Part shown: positions 42,738 through 50,438 of the stretch, one piece after another
How positions within the stretch are numbered: position 1 is the first letter of the stretch
Layout of the letters: every line of letters starts with the position of its first letter
Source: JBBCJT01 sp037190665
GTDB lineage: Bacteria > Pseudomonadota > Alphaproteobacteria > Acetobacterales > Acetobacteraceae
DNA length: 50,438 nt
Direction: 5' to 3'
NCBI GenBank assembly: GCA_037190665.1
Contig: JBBCJT010000017.1
Coordinates: 1-50,438, forward strand
Made by a program: the position numbers and the translations under genes
Notes under the pieces: generated by a model
What the model saw: the letters and a program-made list of their open reading frames with translations, nothing else
The model's database searches: none
Told to the model about the DNA's origin: nothing

Positions 42738-43550
42738 TCACTCAAACGGCGCGAAAAGCTCCTTTCTCCACTGCAACGCGGCGTCAAGCCCCTCGGTACG
42801 ACGCAGCTCGTCGAACTTCTCCCGTTCGGGCGAACTGATGCCGCGCATGATCGTGGCAGCCTCGATGCCATAGCGAAGTGCGGCCTGCAGCCCCATCGTC
42901 TCGAACGACTGGTTGATCGCCCGCTTGTTCCAGCGCTGACATGTCGTGCTGACACGGGACATCCGCTTCGCGATCTTCAGGGTCTCGGCGAAGAGCGCAT
43001 CCTTCGGAAAGACGCGGTCAACCAGACCCAGACGGTGGGCTGCTTCGGCATCAAGAACGTCGCCGGTGTAGATGAGCTCGCGGCACCTGTGGCCAATGAT
43101 CCAGGGGATCATCAGTGTGCCGGTACCGGCACCGAACCGTGCCTCGAGCACACCGATGCGCGAATCATCGGAGCAGTAGCGGATGTCGCAACACAGAGCC
43201 AGCTCGATCGCTCCGGCGAGGCAGTAGCCTTCGATCATGGCGATGACCGGCTTGCTGCAGTGCCAGACCGACATCACGAAGCTCTGCTGCTCGGCAAGAC
43301 GCGCATTAGCCTCGGCCAGGGACAGGTTGGTCTTCGCCGAATCCTTGAGGTCATAGCCGGTCGAGAAGGCTCTTCCGCCCGCACCGCGCACGATGATCGC
43401 GCGCACGTCCTCGTCTGCGTCCAGCCGGGCTATCGCCTGTCTGAATTCGACGCACAGGCTGTCGCTCAGCGCGTTCATCCGCTCCGGCCGGTTCAGCGTC
43501 AGCACCGCGACACGATCATCTGCCTCGACTGTTATGGTGTCGAACTTCAT
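42738..43550 (-). CDS. Enoyl-CoA hydratase/isomerase family protein (crotonase 2)
   Basis: A 270-residue crotonase: oxyanion segments AFSTGYDLKD (61-70) and GYCLAGAIE (108-116), catalytic-type Glu116 and Glu136 20 residues apart. Its C terminus (REKFDELRRTEGLDAALQWRKELF) resembles crotonase 3 and 1. GGATGGG precedes ATG 43550, 73 bases after acuI. Last gene of the minus-strand operon. The presence of two similar crotonases suggests two different hydration steps or a hydratase/hydrolase pair. Confidence 0.92.
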   Translation of the reverse strand: MKFDTITVEADDRVAVLTLNRPERMNALSDSLCVEFRQAIARLDADEDVRAIIVRGAGGRAFSTGYDLKDSAKTNLSLAEANARLAEQQSFVMSVWHCSKPVIAMIEGYCLAGAIELALCCDIRYCSDDSRIGVLEARFGAGTGTLMIPWIIGHRCRELIYTGDVLDAEAAHRLGLVDRVFPKDALFAETLKIAKRMSRVSTTCQRWNKRAINQSFETMGLQAALRYGIEAATIMRGISSPEREKFDELRRTEGLDAALQWRKELFAPFE

Positions 43551-43623
43551 TGCCCATCCTCAGCCATCAGCGCGTTCAATGTGCTCTCCTCGTCCATCGC
43601 ATCGCTCGATCACAGCCCCGCCG

Positions 43624-44619
43624 TCAGGAGTGGGCGACGTCGACAACGATCCTGCCTCTGACCCCACCCTCGATGATGTCGTTGGCGCTCGCAATCAGCT
43701 CCTCCAACGTCCGCAGCGCGACGATCTGGCGCGGCAATCCTTCGGGAAAGAGTTCGGCCAGCCTTGCCCAGGCCCGCGTCCGGCGTTCCGCCGGGCAGCG
43801 GACGGAATCGACTCCCAACAGTGCAACGCCACGCAGGATGAAAGGCATCACGGTCGCAGGGAGGCTGGAGCCGCCAGCCAGACCACAGGCCGCGACCGCC
43901 CCGCCGTACCGGATGCCGGCAAGCACCGTCGCCAGCGTCGTCCCGCCGACCGTATCGACAGCCGCACCCCATCGCTCGGGCCCGAGAGGCTTCTGAGGTT
44001 GCGCCAGCGTCTCGCGCGGGATCACTTCGGCAGCACCGAGATCCTTGAGGTAGTCATGCAGCTCCAGCCGTCCGCTTGAAGCCGCCACCGGATAGCCAAG
44101 CTTGCCCAGGATGGAGACGGCAATGCTGCCGACACCTCCGCCAGCGCCCGTCACCAGAACCGGCGCGGACCGCGCAATGCCATGGCGTTCCAGTGCCTCC
44201 ACACACAGCATCGCGGTCAATCCCGCCGTGCCGAACTCCATGGCTTGCCGCAGATCCATGCCCCCCGGCAGCGGCACGAGAAACTCGGCAGGGGCACGCA
44301 CGCGCTGCGCGAAGCCGCCCCAGCGCGTCTCGCCCACGCCCCAGCCGGTCAGGATGACCGCATCGCCTTTCGAGAACCGCGGCGAGGCGCTCTCCTCCAC
44401 AATGCCGGACAGGTCGATCCCCGGCACCATCGGATAGGTGCGAACGACGGGTCCGCGTCCGGTGATCGCAAGGCCGTCCTTGTAGTTCAGGCTCGAGTAG
44501 TGAACCGCGATCGTGACGTCGCCGTCCGGCAGCAATCCGGAGGGGACCTGCTCGATTGCCGCCCGCGGATGGCCCTCCTCGTTGCGCAGCATCAGGGCCT
44601 TGAACGATCCTTCCGCCAT
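43624..44619 (-). CDS. acuI: AcuI/YhdH-type acryloyl-CoA (enoyl-CoA) reductase
   Basis: A 331-residue zinc-independent medium-chain reductase. Family hallmarks are SSLNYKDGLA (42-51), VPGIDLSGIV, GWGVGETRWGGFA (92-104), EFGTAGLTAMLCVEAL and NADPH-binding VTGAGGGVGSIAV (156-168). AcuI reduces acryloyl-CoA to propionyl-CoA with NADPH. ATG 44619 gives the family length; ATG 44637 is also in frame. It follows the ATPase gene by 32 bases, so the importer's substrate may pass through an acryloyl-CoA-like intermediate. Confidence 0.85.
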   Translation of the reverse strand: MAEGSFKALMLRNEEGHPRAAIEQVPSGLLPDGDVTIAVHYSSLNYKDGLAITGRGPVVRTYPMVPGIDLSGIVEESASPRFSKGDAVILTGWGVGETRWGGFAQRVRAPAEFLVPLPGGMDLRQAMEFGTAGLTAMLCVEALERHGIARSAPVLVTGAGGGVGSIAVSILGKLGYPVAASSGRLELHDYLKDLGAAEVIPRETLAQPQKPLGPERWGAAVDTVGGTTLATVLAGIRYGGAVAACGLAGGSSLPATVMPFILRGVALLGVDSVRCPAERRTRAWARLAELFPEGLPRQIVALRTLEELIASANDIIEGGVRGRIVVDVAHS

Positions 44620-44651
44620 CTCCGTCCGGTCTCCCATAAGCAAAGAAGCGG

Positions 44652-45743
44652 CTACCCCCGCAGGATGACGATGTCGCGGGGGGACCATCCGACGCTCACG
44701 GCGAGGCCGCGATCGATCTCCCTGTCGTCCTTGGAGGTCAGCCGTGTGACTGAAAGGCGGATGCCGTCGCCGAGGGCGATGCGGAGGCGTGTCGTACCAC
44801 CGCTGAAGATGATCTCATCCACCACACCCGGAAGCGCATCTGCCGGAGCTTCGGCGCGATGCAGGGTCAGGTTCTCGGGCCGGATCATGATGCTGAAGGA
44901 TTCGCCGGGCGGCGGCGCATCATGACAGGCGAAGCGCATGCCCGCGGCCGTCGCGACCATCCGGACACCACCCTCGTCGCGGGAAGCCGCGGGGACGATA
45001 TTGGATTCGCCGAGGAAGTCGGCCGAGAACATTGTCGCAGGGCGGAAATACAGCTCATGCGGCCGGCCGAGCTGCTCGATCTGCCCGGCGTTCATCAGGC
45101 AGACGCGGTCGGACATGACCAGCGCCTCCTCCTGGTCGTGCGTGACGTAGAGGATTGTCACGCCCAGATTCGCATGCAGACGCTTGATCTCGAGCTGCAA
45201 CTGTTCGCGCAGCTTCTTATCGAGCGCGCCGAGCGGCTCGTCCATCAGGATGAGGTCCGGGTTGTAGACAAGGCAGCGCGCGATAGCGATGCGCTGCTGC
45301 TGTCCGCCCGACAATTCGCGCGGCCGGCGCTGCGCGACGTGCGGCAGGGATACGATCTCAAGAACCTCGGCGACCTTCCGGGCGATCTGATCCTGCGACA
45401 TTCGTCGCACCCGCAAGGCGAAGGCGACATTCTCGAAGATCGTCATATGCGGGAACAGCGCGTAGTTCTGGAACACCATCCCGAGACCACGCTGGCTCGA
45501 CGGAACGTCGGTGATGTCCCGTCCCTTCAGCCACAGCCGCCCCGAGCTTGGCGCGATCGTTCCGGCGATCACATTCAGCAAGGTCGTCTTTCCCGAACCG
45601 CTGGGTCCGAGCAGGGTCAGAAACTCTCCTTTGTTGACCGTCAGGTCGATACCGGCGAGCGCGACCACCCCGCCGTAGCGCTTGGTGACCGCCTCGAAGC
45701 GAAGGATCTCCCCGTGTCCGGTTGCGGCTGGCTGATGTGCCAT
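44652..45743 (-). CDS. ABC transporter ATPase, PotA type (second importer)
   Basis: A 363-residue ATPase: Walker A GPSGSGKTT (46-54), FQNYALFPHMTIFENV, signature LSGGQQQRIAIARCL, Walker B LILMDEPLGALDKK, VTHDQEEALVMSDRV, then a C-terminal TOBE domain. ATG 45743 directly follows the permease stop (TGAGATG). Partner of the two separate permeases upstream. Confidence 0.95.
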   Translation of the reverse strand: MAHQPAATGHGEILRFEAVTKRYGGVVALAGIDLTVNKGEFLTLLGPSGSGKTTLLNVIAGTIAPSSGRLWLKGRDITDVPSSQRGLGMVFQNYALFPHMTIFENVAFALRVRRMSQDQIARKVAEVLEIVSLPHVAQRRPRELSGGQQQRIAIARCLVYNPDLILMDEPLGALDKKLREQLQLEIKRLHANLGVTILYVTHDQEEALVMSDRVCLMNAGQIEQLGRPHELYFRPATMFSADFLGESNIVPAASRDEGGVRMVATAAGMRFACHDAPPPGESFSIMIRPENLTLHRAEAPADALPGVVDEIIFSGGTTRLRIALGDGIRLSVTRLTSKDDREIDRGLAVSVGWSPRDIVILRG

Positions 45744-45744
45744 C

Positions 45745-46554
45745 TCAGGCACTCCTCTTCCGCAACGCAATCGTCGCCAGGCAGATGGCAAGCGAGAGCA
45801 AGGTCAGGAGTGACGAGATCGCTGCGAGGACCGGCGATATCTCCCAATGGATGCTCGAGTACATCTTCACCGGCAGCGTCTGCTGCCGCACGTTGGAGAT
45901 GAAGTACGACACGACCACTTCGTCGAACGACATCAGGAAGGCAAAGAGCCCGCCGACCAGGATGGTTGGCCGGAGCAGCGGCAGTGTCACGGTGCGCAGG
46001 ACCATCATCCGCCCGGCGCCCATCACCGTCGCGGCGATCTCGAGATTCCGATCGATGTGCCGAAGACCCGCGAGCGCTGTGACCACGACGAACGGCATCG
46101 TCACGATGGTGTGGCTGACGGTCATCCCCAGCGTGGTCCCGGTGAGGCGGGCCGAACCAAGATAGAGGTACAGCGCGAGTGCGAGCACGATCGATGGCAC
46201 GAACATCGGACTCAGCACGAACAGCGTGAGGACCTTCTTGCCCCGGAACTCCAGCCGGCTCAGCGCGTAGGCCACCGAGACGCCGAGCAGGAGCGACAGA
46301 CCCGTCGAAAGGACCGCGACCTTGAGGCTTTCGAGGGTCGCATCGATCCAGTTCGATTCGGTGAAGTACTTCCGATAGAGGTAGAGCGAGAAGGATTCCG
46401 GCGGGAAGATCAGCTCGTCTTTGTCGCCGAACGAGATCGGGATGATGATCAGGCTTGGCAGTATCAGAAAGCCGTAAGTGAACCACGCGACAATCGCGAC
46501 GGCGCTCGAAAGCGGCGATTTCGATCGGGCGGGACGCGGGCCGGGCTGGATCAT
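45745..46554 (-). CDS. Polyamine-type ABC permease, PotC-like
   Basis: A 269-residue permease. FPPESFSLYLYRKYFTESNWIDATLESLKVA, LSPMFVPSIVLALALYLYLG and coupling loop EIAATVMGAGRMMVLRTVTLPLLRPT mark it as the PotC half. Nine bases separate it from the PotB-like gene. The same half exists fused within the permease at 23514-25277. Confidence 0.94.
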   Translation of the reverse strand: MIQPGPRPARSKSPLSSAVAIVAWFTYGFLILPSLIIIPISFGDKDELIFPPESFSLYLYRKYFTESNWIDATLESLKVAVLSTGLSLLLGVSVAYALSRLEFRGKKVLTLFVLSPMFVPSIVLALALYLYLGSARLTGTTLGMTVSHTIVTMPFVVVTALAGLRHIDRNLEIAATVMGAGRMMVLRTVTLPLLRPTILVGGLFAFLMSFDEVVVSYFISNVRQQTLPVKMYSSIHWEISPVLAAISSLLTLLSLAICLATIALRKRSA

Positions 46555-46563
46555 CGTGCCGCC

Positions 46564-47376
46564 CTAGTGCGCCGTATCGAAAAGCTGCCCACCCCTCACG
46601 CGCGACAGCATGAAGGTGAGGATGGCCGTGATCCCGATCAGGCACATGGCCAGTGCGGCCGCCACGTTCCAGTCGAGGGTCTCGCGCACGTGGAAGTCGA
46701 CAAGGTTGGAGATCATGATGTCGCCACGCCCGCCCAGCAGTGCCGGGGTGATGAACATGCCCATGGACAGGATCATGCAGAGGAGCGAGCCGGCCAGCAC
46801 GCCCGGCATCGATAGCGGCAGGGTGATCCGGCAGAAGATGCGGATGCGCCCCGAGCCCATGATCTCGGCGGCCTTCCGCAGGTCGGGGTTCTGGTTCAGC
46901 AGGCTCGCCAGCACGGTGAAGATCATGAACGGCAGCAGGAAATGGGCCATGCCGATGACCACGCCAACACGGTTGAACAGCAGCGGAACCCGGGCCTGCT
47001 CGCCGAGCGCACTGGCGAGGAAGGTATTGATGATGCCGTTCTGACCGAGCAGCACCGTGAATGCGAAACTCTTGACCAGGATGCTCGTCCAGAACGGCAG
47101 CAGCACGAGGATGATCAGAAGCGCGCGGCGCCGCTCGCTCTGACGGGCGAGGTGGTAGGCGACCGGGTATCCCGCGAGCAGCGTGAATGCGGTCGATAGC
47201 AGGCTGATCTCCAGCGTGTTCCTGAAGACGATGAAGTACAGCGGCCGCGACACGAGTTCGGCATAGTTCTTCAGGGTCCAGAGCGGCTCGCCGAAGCTGG
47301 TCGTCACGAGGACGACCAGCGGGACGAGAAACGAGATGCACAGGAAGGCGACAGTCGGGACAAGAAAGACTACCAT
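46564..47376 (-). CDS. Polyamine-type ABC permease, PotB-like
   Basis: A 270-residue permease with LLPFWTSILVKSFAFTVLLG and coupling loop KAAEIMGSGRIRIFCRITLPLSMPG, diagnostic of the PotB half. ATG 47376, 58 bases after the binding-protein gene; no sign of frame damage. Confidence 0.94.
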   Translation of the reverse strand: MVVFLVPTVAFLCISFLVPLVVLVTTSFGEPLWTLKNYAELVSRPLYFIVFRNTLEISLLSTAFTLLAGYPVAYHLARQSERRRALLIILVLLPFWTSILVKSFAFTVLLGQNGIINTFLASALGEQARVPLLFNRVGVVIGMAHFLLPFMIFTVLASLLNQNPDLRKAAEIMGSGRIRIFCRITLPLSMPGVLAGSLLCMILSMGMFITPALLGGRGDIMISNLVDFHVRETLDWNVAAALAMCLIGITAILTFMLSRVRGGQLFDTAH

Positions 47377-47434
47377 GGTGGCCTGATCTCACTCCCGGCT
47401 GGTGGCAAACCGAACGGCCCCGGAGCTTCCGGCC

Positions 47435-48514
47435 TCAGGTGAGCAGGAACTCCTTGAACCGCTTGTTGACCTCGGCGAAGTTGTCCGCCCACCACTCCAC
47501 ATTCACCACCCCGGTATTCGGGTCATCCAGATTGGGCTGCTGTGCCCGGACCTCCGGCGTCAGAAGCGCCATCGCGGCGCGTTTGACCGGCGAGTAGCCC
47601 ATCGTGTTGCAGAAGGCGGCCTGCCCTTCCACGCGAAGAAACGCGTTGACGAGCTTCATCGCGGCCGTCCTGTTCCTCGTCCCCTTGGCGACGCTCATGA
47701 AGCTCGGCGTGACGAGGTTGTTTTCGTAGACGTAGTCCATCGAGACGCCCTGCCGCTTCGCCGCCTCGACCCGGCCGCTATAGGTGTAGACGAAGTCGAT
47801 CTCGTTGTTCTGCACGAGGCTGATCGTCTGCGGCGTCTCGGTGATCCATTTCGGCACGTGCGGCTTGATCCGGTCGAGCGCCTTGAACGCGCGCTCCACA
47901 TCCAGGGGATAAAGCTGCTTGGCCGGGACGCCGTCGGCGAGCAGGGCGAGCTCAAGTGTCTCGTCCGGCCTCGTGCGCAGGCCGCGTCGTCCCGGAAACG
48001 CCTTCGCGTCCCAGAACTGCGGCCAGGTGCGCGGGTGCTTGCCGGCAGGATGCCGCCGGGGATCATAGGCAATGCCGCCGCCGTAAGTGTACCACGGCAG
48101 CGTCATCTCCTTCTTCTCAAGGAACATGTCCGAGGAGTCGACGATCGAGTAGTCGATCTTCTCGAGCAGGCCCTCACGCTCGGCGGCAACCGCCTGTGGC
48201 CCCGGCAGGTTCAGCACATCCCATTCGATATTGCCTGTCCTGACCTGCGCCTTGAGCTTCGCCACGTCCGGCCCGCTCGTGCAGATGACCTCGATCCCGG
48301 TCTCCTTCATGAAGGGCTGGACGATCGTACGCTCCTGCGCCTCCTGCGTGGTTCCGCCGAACGAAACGAAGACGATGCGTTCCGCCGCGGAAGCGCGCGA
48401 CGGGATAATGACCGCCGGTGCGGCGAATGCCGCACCAAGGGTCGTCAGTGCCGAACGCCGGCTGACCCCGCTGTTCGAGACCGGGCGGGACTTCTCACGA
48501 CTATTGGGTCGCAT
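47435..48514 (-). CDS. Polyamine-type periplasmic binding protein (second importer)
   Basis: A 359-residue receptor with twin-arginine signal (SRRSALTTLGAAFAAPAVI, cleavage near RASA) and PotD/SBP_bac_6-type features: IEWDVLNLPGPQAVAAEREGLLEKID, MTLPWYTYGGGIAYDPRR, KAFPGRRGLRTRPDE. ATG 48514 follows GGGGGAGGAAAG. It overlaps the end of crotonase 3 by 14 bases, so catabolic and transport genes are in one operon. It is distinct in sequence from the receptor at 26391. Confidence 0.93.
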   Translation of the reverse strand: MRPNSREKSRPVSNSGVSRRSALTTLGAAFAAPAVIIPSRASAAERIVFVSFGGTTQEAQERTIVQPFMKETGIEVICTSGPDVAKLKAQVRTGNIEWDVLNLPGPQAVAAEREGLLEKIDYSIVDSSDMFLEKKEMTLPWYTYGGGIAYDPRRHPAGKHPRTWPQFWDAKAFPGRRGLRTRPDETLELALLADGVPAKQLYPLDVERAFKALDRIKPHVPKWITETPQTISLVQNNEIDFVYTYSGRVEAAKRQGVSMDYVYENNLVTPSFMSVAKGTRNRTAAMKLVNAFLRVEGQAAFCNTMGYSPVKRAAMALLTPEVRAQQPNLDDPNTGVVNVEWWADNFAEVNKRFKEFLLT

Positions 48515-49370
48515 GCTTTCCTCCCCCACTGGATTGGTGGCCCGCGGCCACCGACGATGAATCGGCAAATCTTGCGTCTCGCCATGCGAGCGCCGCTTTC
48601 AGCCCGACCTCGCGCCTGATGCGGTTGAACTCCGCCCGCTCCGGCCCGCCGCTTGCCTCGATCAGAACGTCGGCATCCAACGCCGACAGCAATGCCTGAC
48701 GCATGCCCATCGCTTCGTATGTGCGATTGATGGCGCGCTTCGTCAGTTGAACGGAAAGGGGCGCCGCGGCCGCGAAGTCGCGTGCGAGCGCCATCGCCTT
48801 GCCGAGTTCCTCGCCGGCCGGGACGACGTGGTTGACGATGCCGATGGCAAGCGCCCGCGCGGCATCGACCTTGTCGGTCCCCGTCATCAGCAGTTCCTTC
48901 GCGACCTTCGGGCTGGTCATCCAGGGCAGCAGAAGCGCGATGATGCCGGAACCGAACCGCACCTCGGGTTCGCCGAAGAGCGTTCCTTCCGCCGCGACCG
49001 TGACATCGCAGGCGAGCGCAAGCTCGAACGCCCCCGCGAGGCAGAAGCCATGCACCGCAGCGATCGTCGGCTTCGGGCAGTCCCAGAACTGGATGATGAA
49101 GTCGAAATCGTCGCGCAGGATTTTTTGCCAGTCGCCCATCGTCGGCGTCGGGCGCTGGGCGGATTCCTTCATGTCGAATCCCGCCGAGAAGGCGCGGCCG
49201 GCACCGTTCACCACGATCGCCAGGATCGTGTCGTCAGCCGTGAACTCGGCAAGCGCCGCGGTGACCTCCCGCATCAGCGTGCGGTTGAGGGCGTTGAGAA
49301 CCCTCGGCCTGTTGAGGGTGATGACGCCGATGCGATCCTCTGTGCGCGTCTCGATCGTCTCGAAACTCAT
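48501..49370 (-). CDS. Enoyl-CoA hydratase/isomerase family protein (crotonase 3)
   Basis: A 289-residue crotonase: AFSAGFDMKES (60-70), GFCLAGAFE (108-116), Glu116 and Glu136 (FGEPEV) 20 residues apart, C terminus RAEFNRIRREVGLKAALAWRDARF like the other two in the window. ATG 49370 overlaps the acyl-CoA synthetase stop (ATGA). The synthetase-crotonase coupling repeats that at 6815-9749 but in swapped order. Confidence 0.92.
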   Translation of the reverse strand: MSFETIETRTEDRIGVITLNRPRVLNALNRTLMREVTAALAEFTADDTILAIVVNGAGRAFSAGFDMKESAQRPTPTMGDWQKILRDDFDFIIQFWDCPKPTIAAVHGFCLAGAFELALACDVTVAAEGTLFGEPEVRFGSGIIALLLPWMTSPKVAKELLMTGTDKVDAARALAIGIVNHVVPAGEELGKAMALARDFAAAAPLSVQLTKRAINRTYEAMGMRQALLSALDADVLIEASGGPERAEFNRIRREVGLKAALAWRDARFADSSSVAAGHQSSGGGKHATQ

Positions 49371-50438
49371 GAAGCAGCTTCCTTGAGCACCACCAGCGCG
49401 TCGACGGCGACGGCGCTGTTCGGTCCCACGATAACCGGATTGACGTCGATAGCCGCGAAGTGCCGGCCGATCGTGGCGCAAAGTACCGAGAAACGGTGCA
49501 CGGCGCCGCAGAGTGCGGCGAGATCGGGGGCGGGCCGGCCCCTGTAGCCGTCGAGAAGCTTCCGCCCCTTGAGTCGCCGCAGCGCGCCCAATGCCTCCTC
49601 AGGCGTCACCGGCGGCTCGAGGGTCACCACATCGGCGAGGGCCTCGGTGAAGATCCCTCCAAGACCGAGGGTGAGCATCGGGCCGAAAGGCGCGTCATTG
49701 GTCATCCCGAGCAGGATCTCGACACCGGGCGAGGACTGCGCCTGCACCTGCACCAAAGGACCGCAGGCGCCTGCTATCGCGTCGTAGCCGTTGCCGGCCG
49801 CCTCGGCGTCGCGGACGTTGAGCATGACGCCACCCGCCTCGCTCTTGTGGAGCACCGCGGCGGAGGCGGTCTTCAGAACAACCGGATAGCCCAGTTCGCC
49901 AGCCGCCCTGATACAATCCTGCCGGTTGGCGACATACGCACTGCGTGCTGTCGGGATGCCGTATGCCTCAAGCAGCGAGAAGGCGTCCTTCGGCGCCAGA
50001 GCTACATCGGACCTTGCCCGCAGGGTGGCGATGTCGATCACAGGTGCGCTCAGTTTCGCTGCCGGCCCTGCCTCGGCCCGCATGTCCCGGTGCCGCTGCC
50101 AGGCCCCAAGATGCTTCATCGCCCGCATCGCTGTCATGCCCATCAGCACCGGGATACCCTGCGATCGCAGGTGAGTGGCCGCATCACGGCTGATCGTCGC
50201 GTGCAGGTTGCCGAACACCAGGGTGGGCTTCGACGTGGCCTGAAAGGCGCTCTCTATTGCCGCTTGCGCCGCGTGAAGATACGGCCGGCCGTGAACGAGG
50301 TTCGTTGCCAAAGCAACGATCCCGCCATTGGGGTCCTGCGACAGGGCGGTCAGCGACTCCCGAAGCAGGGTGCGGCCGTCGCCGTATGAATCGACCGGAT
50401 TGACCGGGGACATGCCGGGGTCCAGCGCATCATTCAGT
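49367..50438 (-). CDS. NDP-forming acyl-CoA synthetase, partial (5' end beyond window)
   Basis: The last about 356 residues of a second single-chain acyl-CoA synthetase. The frame is open to the window edge (NDALDPGMSPVNPVD reads across 50413), so the CoA-binding domain lies outside. Visible parts are the succinyl-CoA-ligase-like domain and a full ATP-grasp domain (GYPVVLKTASAAVLHKSEAGGV, GLGGIFTEAL, AIDVNPVIVG). It is the first seen gene of the operon synthetase - crotonase 3 - importer - acuI - crotonase 2. Confidence 0.9.
   Translation of the reverse strand, partial: LNDALDPGMSPVNPVDSYGDGRTLLRESLTALSQDPNGGIVALATNLVHGRPYLHAAQAAIESAFQATSKPTLVFGNLHATISRDAATHLRSQGIPVLMGMTAMRAMKHLGAWQRHRDMRAEAGPAAKLSAPVIDIATLRARSDVALAPKDAFSLLEAYGIPTARSAYVANRQDCIRAAGELGYPVVLKTASAAVLHKSEAGGVMLNVRDAEAAGNGYDAIAGACGPLVQVQAQSSPGVEILLGMTNDAPFGPMLTLGLGGIFTEALADVVTLEPPVTPEEALGALRRLKGRKLLDGYRGRPAPDLAALCGAVHRFSVLCATIGRHFAAIDVNPVIVGPNSAVAVDALVVLKEAAS

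Noticed and set aside
1..50438. tRNA/rRNA genes, CRISPR arrays, insertion sequences, riboswitches
   Set aside because: No tRNA T-loop pattern in a clover-leaf context, no regularly spaced repeats and no transposase or integrase motifs were seen on reading; covariance-model searches could not be run.

Overview
The window is GC-rich DNA, roughly two thirds G+C by eye. It is packed with operon-style gene pairs joined by ATGA/GTGA overlaps and by frequent GTG starts. The content is a heterotetrameric sarcosine oxidase, many tripartite-tricarboxylate-type (Bug/TctC) periplasmic receptors, MmgE/PrpD proteins, crotonases, NDP-forming acyl-CoA synthetases, polyamine-type ABC importers and FadR/GntR regulators. 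This fits a metabolically versatile, probably free-living or plant/soil-associated proteobacterium. An alphaproteobacterium of the Acetobacteraceae (Roseomonas-like) is my best guess, inferred from content only. I see no rRNA, tRNA, CRISPR array, intact insertion sequence or prophage gene. The window reads as an accessory catabolic region.

Layout. (1) 67-6352, minus strand: soxBDAG, the four sarcosine oxidase subunits, followed by a GlxA/GbdR-type AraC regulator; a 16-bp inverted repeat lies just upstream of soxB. (2) 6815-11050, plus strand: a translationally coupled operon of crotonase, NDP-forming acyl-CoA synthetase and MmgE/PrpD. (3) 11155-17981: a second and third MmgE/PrpD gene in divergent orientation, two orphan Bug receptors, a fumarate-reductase-type flavoprotein and a NIPSNAP protein. 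(4) 17982-21826: a lower-GC spacer, then a small AtzG-like gene coupled to an amidase and an orphan family-5 (peptide/opine type) binding protein. (5) 21900-28794: a polyamine-type ABC importer whose two permeases are fused into one chain, with a signal-less NMT1/THI5-like protein and a GntR regulator in the same operon, divergent from an amidohydrolase. (6) 28885-33326: a polar amino-acid ABC importer with a DadA-like flavoprotein, its ATPase gene divergent from the rest. (7) 33345-39164: a LysR regulator divergent from an operon of a degenerate SDR, the fourth MmgE/PrpD, two more orphan Bug receptors and an EthD-like protein. (8) 39161-42640: a thiamine-diphosphate enzyme, a small TPR protein and a FadR-type regulator. 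(9) 42738-50438, minus strand: a second NDP-forming acyl-CoA synthetase (running off the window), crotonase, a complete polyamine-type ABC importer (binding protein, two permeases, ATPase), an AcuI-type acryloyl-CoA reductase and another crotonase.

How the genes could work together: sox genes convert sarcosine to glycine with transfer of the C1 unit to tetrahydrofolate. The two acyl-CoA synthetase/crotonase sets look like acid-activation plus hydration pathways, one of them with its own importer and an enoyl-CoA reductase. The most distinctive repeated theme is MmgE/PrpD linked to orphan Bug receptors and small dimeric alpha/beta-barrel proteins (NIPSNAP or EthD-like), which occurs on both sides of the window without any TctA/TctB membrane genes. 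This is the best candidate for an undescribed system. Substrates of nearly all units cannot be read from sequence alone.
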